NCBI RefSeq assembly: GCF_023078275.1 | Contig: NC_062993.1 | Location: 806,001 to 870,000 of the forward strand | DNA: 64,000 bases | Reading direction: 5' to 3' | Source: Leguminivora glycinivorella | Taxonomy: Eukaryota > Arthropoda > Insecta > Lepidoptera > Tortricidae | In this document: piece by piece, positions 1-10,492 of the stretch | How positions within the stretch are numbered: position 1 is the stretch's first letter | Layout: the number at the start of each line of letters is the position of its first letter | Notes under the pieces: model-generated | Database searches by the model: none | Told to the model about the DNA's origin: nothing | What the model saw: only the letters and a program-made list of their open reading frames with translations | Program-made: the position numbers and the translations under genes

Positions 1-24
1 CAGCAATTTAAAAATAATTAACCC

Positions 25-58
25 TCGATATAGCGAAACATGTCGAACGCTATATCGA
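25..58. repeat. Perfect 11-bp stem hairpin
   Basis: TCGATATAGCG at 25-35 is exactly repeated in inverse at 48-58, with a 12-base loop. The hairpin lies in the part of copy A of the long direct duplication that copy B lacks (compare 1-120 with 5316-5345). It therefore looks like part of a small insertion or of a deletion difference between the two copies. Confidence 0.6.
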
Positions 59-94
59 CTTAATACGTGAGTAACCCGCTTAAAATATTTTAAA

Positions 95-647
95 TATAAT
101 TAAACCTAAAAAATCACATCCCGGCTTAATAAACAAACAGTTTTATTACCTCAAGATAATTCATAAAGATAACATTTATGCAACGTGCTATAAAAAGAGT
201 TTAAGCGACATATATTTTTATGAAACACTGTCGTTTTGGAAGTGTTATAATGGCTCATTTTGAAACCTTTATCGTTTATTAAACGTCATTAAGTATGATT
301 TATTTGCTACTTGGCGACACTCTTGCTTTATTCAAACGTATGTTAATTTTAAATATTATAAAATGTTAGCCATCTAAAGTTATTATGTAGGTATTTCATA
401 ATTATAATGGCTGTTTTTCTAATAGTTTGTTTGCAACTTTGAAAGTAGTTATGATCTTCCAAAGACATTTCCAAACGCATTTTTATTCTATGTGTCTACC
501 ATTTCTTGTTAATGGTTCACTATTGTCTTGCAGAAACTTTTTTCGCATATAATAGGGAACTTGACTGTAGTTAAAATAAAATATTTTATACCATGCACGA
601 AATAAAGCATCAGATAATAATTATAAGAAAAACATGGACAGAAGTTA
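95..647 (+). repeat. Long direct repeat, copy A (~553 bp)
   Basis: This stretch is repeated in the same orientation at 5321-5874 with only a few substitutions and small indels. Differences include extra bases near 350-362 in this copy and extra CTCTTTT-type bases near 5706 in the other. The copies flank the non-LTR element. No coding potential is visible. It contains one TTAAGCGACA motif at 201-210, a motif that is dense in the 32.4-34.4 kb element. Confidence 0.9.
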
Positions 648-1251
648 CGTCTACGGTTCTTAGCACGCGACTTAGCGAAGTCGAAGGATTACACTTTCTG
701 CTGGACATCTTTTGGAAGAGTGTACTTAAGGAAAAGTACGAACTCAAGAGTTATTGAGATAACAAGTGAGTCACAAGTACAGAGACTTTTCCAAGAAACG
801 TGACTATATCTAATAGCTATACGGTTAGATTTTACATACTTTATTCTCGCATGCATAACCTGTATTCTTAGTGGTTATAATTGTTACTCTACACTCCTTT
901 CTCTCACACACAACACAATATGTCACGCACATATGCTATACCTAATACTCCATATAAAATACACAACTCACACATATTCAACCAACACTCATAACATGTA
1001 TTTGTATTCTTATTTATTCTATGTGACTTATTTGTCATTACTAACTCTATACAAACCATTCGCCCCTAGTACTCACTCCACAGAATCAATTTTATTTATA
1101 ATTCGCAATCGAATATCACCCAACAACCTCCCAACTACCTTACACAATTCTAGTAGCTACAACCGAAAATATTATATAAATAACACCTTCTGGCGACTGC
1201 AAAACTGCACCGCCATATCGCAACCCAATAAAGTCCCTATTCGTCCACTAT
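648..1251 (+). other. Non-coding stretch upstream of the non-LTR ORF (possible 5' UTR)
   Basis: Sequence unique within the window between repeat copy A and the RT ORF. The 5' end of the retrotransposon probably lies here, but I cannot place it. No gag-like ORF1 with zinc knuckles is visible. A 108-codon frame at 933-1259 is rich in Tyr, Thr and Ser without any recognised motif and is more likely UTR. Confidence 0.4.
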
Positions 1252-4197
1252 ATGGATAGTCGACTAACGACGCTGAATGACATCGACTATACAGAGATAA
1301 CATTTGCCTGTGAGTGTGACGTCCAGGATTTATCAAAGCGTGTATCGTTAACTAATGACGACTTAACAATTATTTCACAGAATATTCGAAGCATATATGC
1401 AAACCTTGATGATCTAAATATTACACTTTCTATTATGGATTTACGTGTAGACATTCTAATATTGACTGAATGTAGACTCAACCCCCTTAAGCCTATTCCA
1501 CTTCTTCAAAATTACACGTCTTTTGCTACTTCAAATAACCACAACCAAAATGATGGAGTGGTGAGTTATACAAGTTGTTATCTAGACTCGATGGCAAGTG
1601 AAATTAAGCTTTGCGATGCTACATGTGTCCAATTAAAAATAAAACAGACAATCATATTAGGTATATACCGCTCCCCGTCAAACTCTGATGCATCCAGCTT
1701 TCTTAATTCTCTTGAAACATATCTACGAACACTAAAAACAGCTAAAACCATAGTTATCACTGGTGACCTCAATATTAATCTTATCCCAAGATCTCAGGAA
1801 TCAACCTCTGACAGAACAAATAGAAACAATTACCTAAATATGCTCTCAACTCTTGGTTTCCTCCCTAGTCATACATTACCTACAAGGGGTGCGAACTGTC
1901 TGGATCATTTTATGGTTAAAACAGATTTCGGTAGATCCTCAGTCTTTACAGCTATTCTAAACACATCTATCACAGATCACCTTACAACATTTTTGGCCCT
2001 CTCGACCATAGTAAAAGATAAACACCCTCGCGCAACTAAACACATAAATTATCCGAAAGCTCTTTCCATTCTTATGGATAAAAACTTGGATTCTCTACTA
2101 CTTAGTGACAATCCAATATTTATCTTAGATCAGCTATTGCGTGCACTACGAGAATCTTTAGAAGAGAGCAAAACATTGTGTAAAATCCCAAAAAAACAAA
2201 GGACTATTAAGCCCTGGATGACAAAAGGGATTCTTAGATGCATTCATAATAGAAACAGTATGCAGAGGAAGTGTCGACTGGATCCCGATAACGAGATCTT
2301 AAAAATTACCTACAGGAGATATCGTAACTTCTGTAATAATTTAATCAAGAAGTCTAAAAGAGCATACGACAGAGATAATCTAGTAAAATCAGCACAAAAT
2401 CCGAAAGCGTTATGGAAAACAATAAAAAATCTAACCAATTATAAACCAAGAGATAATCATAACATAGATTTACTTCATTCTGGACCATCCCCTTCTGCTG
2501 TAGTAGAGAATGTTAACAACTATTTTGCAGATACGGGGAAAAAACTAGCAGAAGCCATTATTGTAAATACCCATCAGTCCCCCTACACCTCTTCATTCAA
2601 CGCTCAGCAATCGTTTGTCTTGCTTGATACTGATCCAATGGAAGTCGACCATATTTTATCGAGCCTAAAAAGTGATAGTGCCCCAGGTTGTGATGGAATA
2701 CCAACAAAGTTCCTAAAACTAGCCAGAACCATTGTTGTGCCAATCATAAGCAAACTTACCAATCTCTGCTTTGCCCAGGGAGTCTTCCCGGCTCAGCTCA
2801 AGCAAGCCATCGTCACTCCAATCTATAAGAGTGGACAGAGAACAGACGTCAATAATTACCGCCCCATCTCTGTACTGCCCGCTATCTCCAAGCTCGTGGA
2901 AAAGATTATTAACGTCAGACTCGTCGGTTACCTTTCTAAATTTAATATATTGTCTGATTCACAGTTTGGCTTTCGGCGTGGTAAATCGACAGAGGACGCA
3001 GTGTTAGCTCTTACAACGGAAATAACTAGACAAGTTGATATAGGAAACAAATGTCTTGCCGTGTTTCTGGACTTAAGGAAAGCCTTCGATACGGTCTCTC
3101 TCCCCAATCTAATTAAAAAACTTGACCATATCGGTATCCGTGGAATGCCTCTCGAACTGCTGACTAGTTACATCTCAAATCGTACACAATCCGTTAAGAT
3201 AGCTGACGTTACAAGCAGTGTAAGAGCTATAACTTATGGAGTCCCCCAAGGCAGCGTTTTGGGGCCCACGCTGTTTCTAACCTATATCAACGACCTAACT
3301 AATCTCCCGATCAGCGGAGGCAGTGTGTTTTCGTATGCTGACGACACAGTAATTATTTTCAAAGATTGCTCATGGGAGACAGTATACAATAAGGCGCAAC
3401 AGGGTCTACGCAAAGTTTGTAAATGGCTGAACTTTAATCTCTTAACTTTAAATACTGCCAAAACTAATTATATGTGTTTCTCAAAGTACGAAAACACACA
3501 GCCCCCATCTCACCTCAAATTGATAGTTCACAACTGTGACCAGAATACAAATACAAATTGTAACTGCACTACACTTGAAAAGGTTTCTACAGTGAAATAC
3601 CTTGGTATAATCCTGGACCAAAGGCTGTCCTGGAACTATCACATAGAATACCTAAATGGTAGAGTGCGGAAACTTATATGGATTTTTAAAACATTAAAAC
3701 ACATAGCCTCACCTAATTTATTAAAACAAATCTACACGGCTTTGGCGCAATCTATAATGACTTACTGTATTCCAGTTTGGGGGGGTAGCAATAAGACAAA
3801 ATTTATAGAAATAGAAAGAGCACAAAGATGTCTCATTAAAGTCATGCTTTCGAAGCCGTACAGACATCCTACAGATGACTTGTATAAGGAATGCGGTCTC
3901 CTTTCAATGCGTAAGCTCTATATAGTTAGCTCTATTCTAAGAGCGCATAAAAACCTGAATTATGACCCAGTTATTGCAGGACGTAGGAGGCGAAACACTG
4001 TGGCCCCCAGGCCTCCAACTAAATCAAAATTTGCTCAAAGACAATTTGCCTCACAATCTGTCCATCTATATAATACAATAAATAAAATAATTAATATATA
4101 TCCACTTCACCTATTTGAATGTAAAATCGCAATCTTAGATTGGATAAAAACCCTAAGTTACGAAAACATTGAAGCGTTACTTACGTACTCAATATAA
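1252..4197 (+). CDS. Non-LTR retrotransposon endonuclease-reverse transcriptase (CR1/Rex1/Daphne-like)
   Basis: An uninterrupted 981-residue protein that would nick target DNA and copy the element RNA by target-primed reverse transcription. The N-terminal third is an apurinic-like endonuclease: SQNIRS near residue 42, LTEC near 71, GDLNI near 171 and the TDH catalytic motif at 241-243. The reverse transcriptase domain follows, with FLDLRKAF near 605, GVPQGSVLGP near 663 and the catalytic YADD at 695-698. The C-terminal thumb region contains KYLGI and SIMTYCIPVWGG. No gag ORF is seen upstream. The fully open frame suggests a fairly young copy. Clade placement among CR1-group elements is inferred from overall motif style; the endonuclease-RT identity is certain. 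Confidence 0.93.
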   Translation: MDSRLTTLNDIDYTEITFACECDVQDLSKRVSLTNDDLTIISQNIRSIYANLDDLNITLSIMDLRVDILILTECRLNPLKPIPLLQNYTSFATSNNHNQNDGVVSYTSCYLDSMASEIKLCDATCVQLKIKQTIILGIYRSPSNSDASSFLNSLETYLRTLKTAKTIVITGDLNINLIPRSQESTSDRTNRNNYLNMLSTLGFLPSHTLPTRGANCLDHFMVKTDFGRSSVFTAILNTSITDHLTTFLALSTIVKDKHPRATKHINYPKALSILMDKNLDSLLLSDNPIFILDQLLRALRESLEESKTLCKIPKKQRTIKPWMTKGILRCIHNRNSMQRKCRLDPDNEILKITYRRYRNFCNNLIKKSKRAYDRDNLVKSAQNPKALWKTIKNLTNYKPRDNHNIDLLHSGPSPSAVVENVNNYFADTGKKLAEAIIVNTHQSPYTSSFNAQQSFVLLDTDPMEVDHILSSLKSDSAPGCDGIPTKFLKLARTIVVPIISKLTNLCFAQGVFPAQLKQAIVTPIYKSGQRTDVNNYRPISVLPAISKLVEKIINVRLVGYLSKFNILSDSQFGFRRGKSTEDAVLALTTEITRQVDIGNKCLAVFLDLRKAFDTVSLPNLIKKLDHIGIRGMPLELLTSYISNRTQSVKIADVTSSVRAITYGVPQGSVLGPTLFLTYINDLTNLPISGGSVFSYADDTVIIFKDCSWETVYNKAQQGLRKVCKWLNFNLLTLNTAKTNYMCFSKYENTQPPSHLKLIVHNCDQNTNTNCNCTTLEKVSTVKYLGIILDQRLSWNYHIEYLNGRVRKLIWIFKTLKHIASPNLLKQIYTALAQSIMTYCIPVWGGSNKTKFIEIERAQRCLIKVMLSKPYRHPTDDLYKECGLLSMRKLYIVSSILRAHKNLNYDPVIAGRRRRNTVAPRPPTKSKFAQRQFASQSVHLYNTINKIINIYPLHLFECKIAILDWIKTLSYENIEALLTYSI

Positions 4198-4316
4198 TTA
4201 AGGTCAGCTACATATCTATAAGTACACCTGTATTAAATTTATAACCATCTTCCTCAGTAATAGTACCTGTTTCAGAAAAATATAATTATAAATTATGATT
4301 ATTATATATATATATA

Positions 4317-4370
<54 letters not shown>

Positions 4371-4809
4371 TATACATATATATACACAAACACACACACA
4401 CACACACATACACATACACATACACCCACATACACACGCACGCGCGCACGCACACAGACACACACACAATCTCATATGTAGGTATTAGTTAAAAAATAAT
4501 CAGATTAATATTAAGAAACTGTTAAGTAAGATAAACTCTGTAGTTAGTCCTCATAACATCATTTTGTCTCAGCTAGTACTACTTTTAATTGTAAAAGAAG
4601 TATTTAGTTTAAGTTTAGTTTTAAATTTAATTTAATTCTATGTATATGTAAAAACAGAAACACAATTTTTTTGGTTTATACCCTCTCTTTCTGGAAGAGC
4701 GGGGTTTTCTGTCACAAGCAAATTTTGCTTAAAAGAAAATCCCAACCTCGTTGTGTAACCCCCTTATATTAACCTAATAAACTTTTTCATTTTCATTTTT
4801 CATTTTCAC
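4198..4809 (+). other. 3' UTR and tail of the non-LTR element
   Basis: Non-coding sequence follows the RT stop. It includes an AATAAA at 4776-4781 and a short simple tail of CATTTT-like units at about 4788-4809, the kind of repeat tail that ends CR1-group elements. A microsatellite is embedded at 4302-4468. Confidence 0.6.
4302..4468. repeat. Compound (AT)n/(AC)n microsatellite
   Basis: Alternating AT with TATG interruptions passes into CA, CACATA and CACG units. Opposing small ORFs across it are artefacts of the dinucleotide repeat. Confidence 0.95.
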
Positions 4810-5320
4810 TGTCAGTTTTGTGACGATAATTAAGCATGACATTTCTATAAAAATATTGTTTTTGTGTTATTACATAAACTTTTTAAGCGATAACCGTGGC
4901 GATAACCTACATTCAGAATGTGAAAAAAGTAAATTTTTAGACAGATTTTATGCTTTATTGTCGTCACTAAACTAACAGCGATTTAATTTTCGTTCACAAC
5001 TTATGCTAATTGGGAAGTCCCAAATTCTGAATATGCCCCAATAAAGGCGTGTTCTGATATTAGTGAGGGTTTCGGCAGCTTCGATATTTCTCATGGCGAC
5101 TGTACATAGTACAGTGAGCTGCATAATTGCATGGAGAAATTATGAATGAATTCATTGACAAGTTTGCCATGCACTTTAGCCTCACTGTATGTTATGTAGT
5201 ATATTTTATGTTGTTTTTTTTTTTGAGGAACAGGTACACCATTTGACCACAAAAAGGTGACTTTCCTCTAAATCTTAAATATAATTCGTTTTCCCAAATT
5301 TTTATATTATTTTACAGCAA
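4810..5320. other. No gene seen
   Basis: AT-rich sequence between the retroelement tail and repeat copy B. It has no long frame and no repeat I recognise. Confidence 0.5.
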
Positions 5321-5874
5321 TATAATTAACCCTAAAAAATCACATCCCGGCTTAATAAACAAACAGTTTTATTACCTCAAGATAATTCATAAAGATAACA
5401 TTTATGCAACGTGCTATAAAAAGAGTTTAAGCGACATATATTTTTATGAAACACTGTCGTTTTGGAAGTGTTATAATGGCTCATTTTGAAACCTTTATCG
5501 TTTATTAAACGTCATTAAGTATGATTTATTTGCTACTTGGCGACACTCTTGCTTTATTCAAACGTATGTTAATTTTAAATGTTAGCCATCTAAAGTTATT
5601 ATGTACTTAGGTATTTCATAATTATAATGGCTGTCTTTCTAATAGTTTGTTTGCAACTTTGAAAGTAGTTATGATCTTCCAAAGACATTTCCAAACGCAT
5701 TTTTACTCTCTTTTCTATGTGTCTACCATTTCTTGTTAATGGTTCACTATTGTCTTGCAGAAACTTTTTTCGCATATAATAGGGAACTTGACTGTAGTTA
5801 AAATAAAATATTTTATACCATGCACGAAATAAAGCATCAGATAATAATTATAAGAAAAACATGGACAGAAGTTA
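5321..5874 (+). repeat. Long direct repeat, copy B (~554 bp)
   Basis: Second copy of the 95-647 sequence, same orientation and nearly identical. It carries a TTAAGCGACA at 5427-5436. The copies are separated by ~4.7 kb that contains the non-LTR element but is longer than it on both sides, so this is not a simple retroelement target duplication. Confidence 0.9.
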
Positions 5875-5969
5875 TTTTTAAATCCAATATCTATTTAATA
5901 AGTCAGGTAGAAATAATATAAAGTAACTCAGTTGACCGTGACGTCACTCAATTCGATTTCATAATTATT

Positions 5970-6269
5970 TCATATTAGCATCAAATTCGTTTTGACAGTT
6001 CTTAAAAATAAGCTGATTTGACGAAGAGGCAAGTAGCCTATTGATTCGTATAATAATTCTTGGTACAAGTCACATTTGGCAGAAACACCTAACGCAGAAT
6101 ATGCTTTGGCATTAATAATTTCGCAGATTTTTGTAATATCAAATCGTATGTTGGCATAATGTTGAAGAGCATAATAGTCTTCTAGACGAATGGTACTTTC
6201 GCAGATAATATTTTTGCATAATATTTGGGGGAATAAAATTATCCTTCTCCTTCCAATTAGCTTTTTCAT
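5970..6269 (-). CDS. Unrecognised 99-codon ORF
   Basis: The frame has a balanced composition and contains LEDYYALQHYANIRFDITKI and KCDLYQELLYESIGYLPLR, which look more protein-like than the surrounding AT-rich frames. I do not recognise a family. It could be a remnant of a retroelement or host exon, or chance. There is no promoter, partner gene or membrane segment to help. Confidence 0.2.
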   Translation of the reverse strand: MKKLIGRRRIILFPQILCKNIICESTIRLEDYYALQHYANIRFDITKICEIINAKAYSALGVSAKCDLYQELLYESIGYLPLRQISLFLRTVKTNLMLI

Positions 6270-6697
6270 AGCGAATCGTATTGGGGTGCAAGATACCTAA
6301 CACTCCTCTTAGCTTCGCTCGTCGTCGTACCTAACGAACGGTGGCTCTGTGACAGTATTTCCTTTTTGTTAGCGTGTCATAAATTTAATCTGCTCTTGTA
6401 ATAGTATGCTCTACGATTATTATGGTACATAAAATTATGCGACATTAAATTCGACCAAAGTTATGTTCTGCAAACCAATATTCTACCAAATGTGTGGTAT
6501 GCGTGATAGTAATAATACCAAGTAAGTTTTCTGCAAAATTACTAAATATTCGACCGAAAGTGCTTCTGCAAAACATGTTATGCGAAGTGTGTTTCTGAGC
6601 AAAATTATTCTGCCAGATGAGGGTAACCCCTTGTTAATATTTGAGAACACGTCAGCACGTCACTAGCTAGCGTAACATTTTGAGTTTTGATTTTTGA
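6270..6697. other. AT-rich stretch with recurring TATGC/CTGCA motifs
   Basis: Short phrases such as TTATGCGACA, TTCTGCAAA and ATTCGACC recur between about 6420 and 6630. This resembles old dispersed-repeat sequence and is reminiscent of 34840-35110. No gene is seen. Confidence 0.35.
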
Positions 6698-7136
6698 TAG
6701 TACATTACGATACAAGTGCGTAAAAAAGGAAATTTGAAACGAGTGGCGATAAATTAAAACACGACCGAAGGGAGTGTTTTAAATCGACACGAGTTATGAA
6801 TTTCCTTTTCGCACGTGTATCGTACGACGTTTTTCAGTACAGTACAGATGAGCCTCCGATGTTTCGACCTGGCATATAATGAACCACTTCTCGAACTAGT
6901 GCGTAAAAAAACGACCATCTGTACTGAAAATGTAATTTTCACTACAGATAGTGTGTTTGCCAAAGTGGCTACCTAATATTTTGTCAGGTCGAAAGTTCAG
7001 AGGGCCATCTGTACTGAAAAACGTCGTACGATACACCCGCGAAAAGGAAATTCGTAATTCGATCGACTTAAAACACTTTTCGATCGTGTTTTAATTTATC
7101 GCCACTCGTTTCGAAGTTCTCTTTTCTAATGTACTA
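6698..7136. mobile_element. MITE with ~140-bp terminal inverted repeats
   Basis: The left arm begins TAGTACATTACGATAC and continues through a conserved ACGAGTGGCGATAAATT block. The right arm is its reverse complement and ends TAATGTACTA at 7127-7136. The arms are about 85-90% matched over ~140 bp around a ~160-bp centre. Partial copies of the same family occur at 38108-38303 and 44166-44400. There is no coding capacity, so it is a non-autonomous DNA transposon. Confidence 0.85.
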
Positions 7137-7179
7137 TTATTCAGTGGCGTTAATGTTTAAAACTCAGGGTACCTATACC

Positions 7180-7421
7180 ACAGTATAATAAACACTTAAA
7201 CAGTATTATCGTATCGTACAGTATGGCCACTCCCGCTCCCCGCTGAAAGTGCCGCCCACCCGCTCTCGGTTACCTCACAGTTACCGCCTGTCAAAAACAC
7301 GAATAGTCGACCTGTCATATTTCACTCATACATGCATGGTATGCGTTCACCTACACGAGCTTAGAATGTGAGCTAGGAACGCGCCTCTTTCATATATTTG
7401 ATCGCCAGTGTCCGAGATGTG
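7180..7421 (+). repeat. Interspersed repeat family R1 (~240 bp), copy 1
   Basis: Matches 40935-41151 in the same orientation. Shared blocks include ACAGTATGGCCACTCCC, GAAAGTGCCGCCCACC and GAACGCGCCTCTTTCATATA. The origin is unknown and no coding frame is conserved between the copies. Confidence 0.8.
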
Positions 7422-7805
7422 CCTATACTAGGGTTTTCAAATGGATAAATAGACGTACACCAGCAAATAATAGAAAATAAAAGAATATGCTAAACAAAAG
7501 TGTTTTATTAAGGTGGCTCGCCTAGGTTACCCGAAGCTCAGGCTGCGTTAGATGGCGTTAATCTGCAAATTACCGGTCTTATTTTTTTTGTGGAGTCGTA
7601 CAGGCATTTATATACTTTCAATTATGCTTCGCGAACATTTAATATTAAAATTGACGTATTACAACATACATTCAACTTCTCATTGTAACGTTAATCCCCT
7701 TAATGTAGATAAATTTACTATTTTACACTATTTTTAAGTACCACGCACACATACAAACAGTGTTTTTGTATTCCTTCTAGTCGATAATTTCACGCGGCGA
7801 CAGCT

Positions 7806-7872
7806 TGTTTAAATAGCCTTGCGGTAAATACGTGTTATCGCATGATTTGCATGGAAGTACTGGGTTCGAATC
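7806..7872 (+). repeat. tRNA-like remnant (B box)
   Basis: GGGTTCGAATCC near 7861-7872 matches a Pol III B box and is followed by a T run. No cloverleaf could be drawn, so it is probably a tRNA-derived SINE head or a tRNA pseudogene. Confidence 0.4.
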
Positions 7873-7892
7873 CAGGACTTTTTCTCTTTTTT

Positions 7893-8204
7893 TTTTTAAT
7901 ACTACGTCGGTGGCAAACAAGCATACGGTCCGCCTGATGGAAAGCGGTCACCGTAACCTATGGACGCCTGCAACTCAAAGAGTGTCGCATGCGCGTTGCC
8001 GCCCAATTAGAAACTTGTACACTCCCCTTTGCTGTGTGTGCACAGCAAAAAGGAGTGTACAAGTTCAAAGGAGGGTTTGGGTTGCCGACGACTCAAAGGA
8101 CAATAGACGGAACAAATTAGTTCCGTAAGTCCTCCCGTCGTCAGCACCCCGCACCCTCGTTGAGCTCTGGCAGCCTTACTCACCGGCAGGAACACAACAC
8201 TATG
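7893..8204 (+). repeat. Lepidopteran interspersed repeat family L, full-length copy
   Basis: Begins near GGTGGCAAACAAGCATACGG and runs through GTCACCGTAACCTATGGAC and GGAGTGTACAAG to GGCAGGAACACAACAC. The same ~310-bp unit is at 55090-55400 (minus). Partial or variant copies are at 24862-25002 (minus), 37247-37385, 48445-48896 and 56431-56492. It is non-coding and SINE-like. Confidence 0.8.
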
Positions 8205-8765
8205 AGACACTATTTTTTGTTTTATTATTATACATAAATGTATATGTACTCGTACAGTAGTTACTGAGCGTTTTCCACAAAAAAGATTAAAAACCTATTC
8301 TCTTACATGGTAATAATTTTTGGGTTCGTCGAACTCAGAATTTCTAACATAATTATCCTAATCTGATATTTTAAAAAATTCCAAAAAGTATAGATAAATT
8401 TTAGTTTCTAAAGTACGATTCGAATGATTTTTTTTTCTAATTGTTTATTTTCGATGGAGCAAGGGTATTCAAATCGCTTTTGAAATCTTAAATTAGTAAA
8501 TGAAAATGTAATAGTTAACTGAGTATCGTAGTGCTTTAAAAACTCAAGTGGACTTTTTTTATCTAAGGAGTAATTTCGAGAATATATTATATTTAGCGAG
8601 GGTATTAAAAGTTGTGTTTTATATCTCAACTTAATAAATAGAAAATCAAAATGACAATAAAAAAATCAATATGTTCTCTAAGATAAAATTTATACCTTCG
8701 GCTCTCCATTCTTGCTCGGTCAATAAAAAATACGAAATTTACATCCAAAAAAAATACAAAAAGTT
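8205..8765. other. No gene seen
   Basis: AT-rich sequence with only short frames of no recognisable content. Confidence 0.5.
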
Positions 8766-8769
8766 TATA

Positions 8770-8832
8770 GAATCCCGGGATTCGAACGCAGTTTCACGGC
8801 GTGACAGGCGACTGTTCACCAAAGACGCCATT
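8770..8832 (-). repeat. tRNA-like SINE remnant
   Basis: On the minus strand the sequence ends in GTTCGAATCCCGGGATTC, a B box with partial T-stem pairing, preceded by TAATGGCGTCTTTGGT. A related head (ATGGCGTCTCGGTCAAATGC) lies at 10146-10215 on the same strand, so this is a small dispersed family rather than a functional tRNA. Confidence 0.45.
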
Positions 8833-8929
8833 ACATAACACGCTGTTACCGACGAAATTAGGCTATACATATATAATTATTTAAATATAAATAATAATGT
8901 CAAATCCATACTAAAATTACAAATAAGAA

Positions 8930-9085
8930 TGGGTGTGTGTCTGTTTGTTTGTCCGTCTTTCACGGCAAAACCGGAGCGACGAATTGACGTGATTATTTAA
9001 GGGGATTTAGTTGAAGGGATGGAGAGTGACATAGGCTACCTTTTGTCTCTTTCTTACGGGAGCGAAGCCGCGGTCAAAACCTAGT
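8930..9085 (+). repeat. Interspersed repeat family G (ends in CTAGT), copy 1
   Basis: Runs from a TGTGTGTCTGTTTGTTTGTC start through CGTCTTTCACGGCAAAAC to GAAGCCGCGG and CTAGT. Other copies are at 9152-9305, 49530-49692 (minus), 52767-52928 (minus) and 54655-54750. The common GCTAGT terminus would suit an RTE-type retroelement 3' end or a Helitron-type CTAG end; I cannot decide. Confidence 0.75.
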
Positions 9086-9151
9086 TTATTATAAATGGGA
9101 AAAGCTGGTTACTCTATAATCTGAAGTGGAAGAATTCGTTCACCAAAGATA

Positions 9152-9305
9152 ATGTGTGTTTGTTTGTTTGTTTGTCCGTCTTTCACGGCCAAACGAAGCG
9201 ACGGATTGACATGTTTTTGAAGTGGAGATAGTTGAAGGGATGGAGAGTGACATATTCTACTTTTGTCTCTTTCTAACGCAAGCGAAGCCGCGGGCAAAAG
9301 CTAGT
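9152..9305 (+). repeat. Family G repeat, copy 2
   Basis: Near-identical to the copy 65 bp upstream and in the same orientation. It ends GCGGGCAAAAGCTAGT. Confidence 0.8.
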
Positions 9306-9312
9306 ACAGCAC

Positions 9313-9430
9313 GGGTAGCATGGTCGCGCGATAGAAAATAAAATATCAGGCCGTCCCTGTCGCACTATTAGTAAGAGCGATTATAGGGACGGCCAGATGT
9401 TTTATCATTTATCGCGCGACCATAATTGCC
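9313..9430. mobile_element. Hairpin MITE (~50-bp arms)
   Basis: The left arm (GGTCGCGCGATAGAAAAT, then GGCCGTCCCT) pairs with the right arm 9377-9430. The arms mismatch at a handful of positions and the loop is short. A whole-element hairpin of ~118 bp with no ORF is typical of a small MITE. Confidence 0.75.
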
Positions 9431-9481
9431 TGCCTGGACCAGATTATATTGATGATAATTATTATTTGTAACCATTTAGTT

Positions 9482-9785
9482 AATATTGTCTTCAGTTACC
9501 GCGATAGTTACTCATGAAATAAAAACTATGAAAACGGATTAAATCATGTATAATGAATTAACAATTCATCCCGACGTTTCGAACACTACAGCGTTCGTGG
9601 TCTCTGGCCCCGTAGCCGAATGGAATTTCTCCGACGCCAAACGAAAGCGATACGCCGCTGGCTCTGTCGCGCCAATACGCAAGCGCGATAGAGATAGATA
9701 TCTACTAGTGCTTCGTTTCGTGAGCGTTTCGTGAGCGATTGTGCCATTCGGCTAGCCACCCTGAGCTCAACGGGTGACTGAGGAA
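9482..9785 (+). repeat. Interspersed repeat family T (TTACCGCGATAGTTAC), copy 1
   Basis: Shares ATATTGTCTTCNGTTACCGC and CATCCCGACGTTTCGAACAC with 30396-30466 and 43278-43580. Relative to the 43.3 kb copy it carries an extra ~150 bp inverted-repeat insert at 9613-9754 and lacks the 3' half. Confidence 0.7.
9613..9754. mobile_element. Small inverted-repeat insert inside family T
   Basis: TAGCCGAATGG at 9613-9623 is mirrored at 9744-9754, with further partial arm pairing (CGAAAGCG versus CGTTTCGTGAGCG). The insert is absent from the otherwise similar copy near 43500, which supports a separate insertion. Confidence 0.5.
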
Positions 9786-10365
9786 AAATTACAATGTGCA
9801 AAAGCTACCCACATACCTACATACATATTCATATATATAACTATTTAGTTGTTGAAGAAAAACATTCACACAACAATAACATAGGTCAACTAGCTCAGTA
9901 AATGTAAGGAAGTCAGCACATTACTAATACTATGCCCACACTATGACCTATGTACCTGACCTGACGTGTAATATTTTATTTTATCAACAAAGGCACAATA
10001 AAGATTGTATTGTATTTTTGTATGAAAATAAAAAATAGGAAAGAAATATAGTAGAGTCTTTTTTAATAGAATATTTATTCTATTAAAAAATATTAAAAAA
10101 ACTTAATAAATCCAAAAAAAGTTCAAATGATTAAAAAAGACTCCGGAATGGAACTCGAGATCTTCTGCTTCATAGTCAATGCATTTGACCGAGACGCCAT
10201 TTCGATTTACACTAGCAGTGTCGAAATGCACGATATGTATCTTTATTGACAAAATGCGTCATTATTTCTGAGTCTGCTTGAGTTAAGTAAACCAATATCT
10301 TTAAATAATTACTTGTCAAGAGGCAAGTGTCACTGATGACAATGTCAACTAAAAATGCGCGAAAT
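9786..10365. other. AT-rich stretch with one tRNA-like remnant
   Basis: No gene is seen. A minus-strand tRNA-like remnant lies at 10146-10215. The last five bases before the LTR (10366-10370, ATGAC) are the target duplication of the adjacent element. Confidence 0.5.
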
Positions 10366-10370
10366 ATGAC

Positions 10371-10481
10371 TGTTTAGTATGTAAGGACGCAGGGAGCGTG
10401 AATCAAAGACGAGCACTGCTTTAAGACTGATTTATTATGTTTTATGCAACCACCCTCCACATGCAAATATATGATATGACA
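10371..10481 (-). repeat. 3' LTR of LTR element 1
   Basis: 111 bp, read on the minus strand from TGTCATATCATATATTTG to CATACTAAACA. Identical to 15244-15354. Confidence 0.95.
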
Positions 10482-10492
10482 ATTCCCTTTTT
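10482..10492 (-). other. Polypurine tract of LTR element 1
   Basis: On the minus strand AAAAAGGGAAT directly precedes the 3' LTR. This is the expected primer site for plus-strand DNA synthesis. Confidence 0.8.

Noticed and set aside
933..1259. 108-codon ORF just before the non-LTR RT frame as a gag-like ORF1
   Set aside because: No zinc knuckle, coiled coil or other ORF1 feature; composition fits UTR.
4216..4492. Opposing ORFs of Tyr/Ile/Val/Cys or His/Thr repeats
   Set aside because: Pure translation of the AT/AC microsatellite.
95..5874. The 553-bp direct repeats as LTRs of an LTR element
   Set aside because: No TG…CA ends, no primer site or polypurine tract, and the interior is a non-LTR element plus unrelated sequence.
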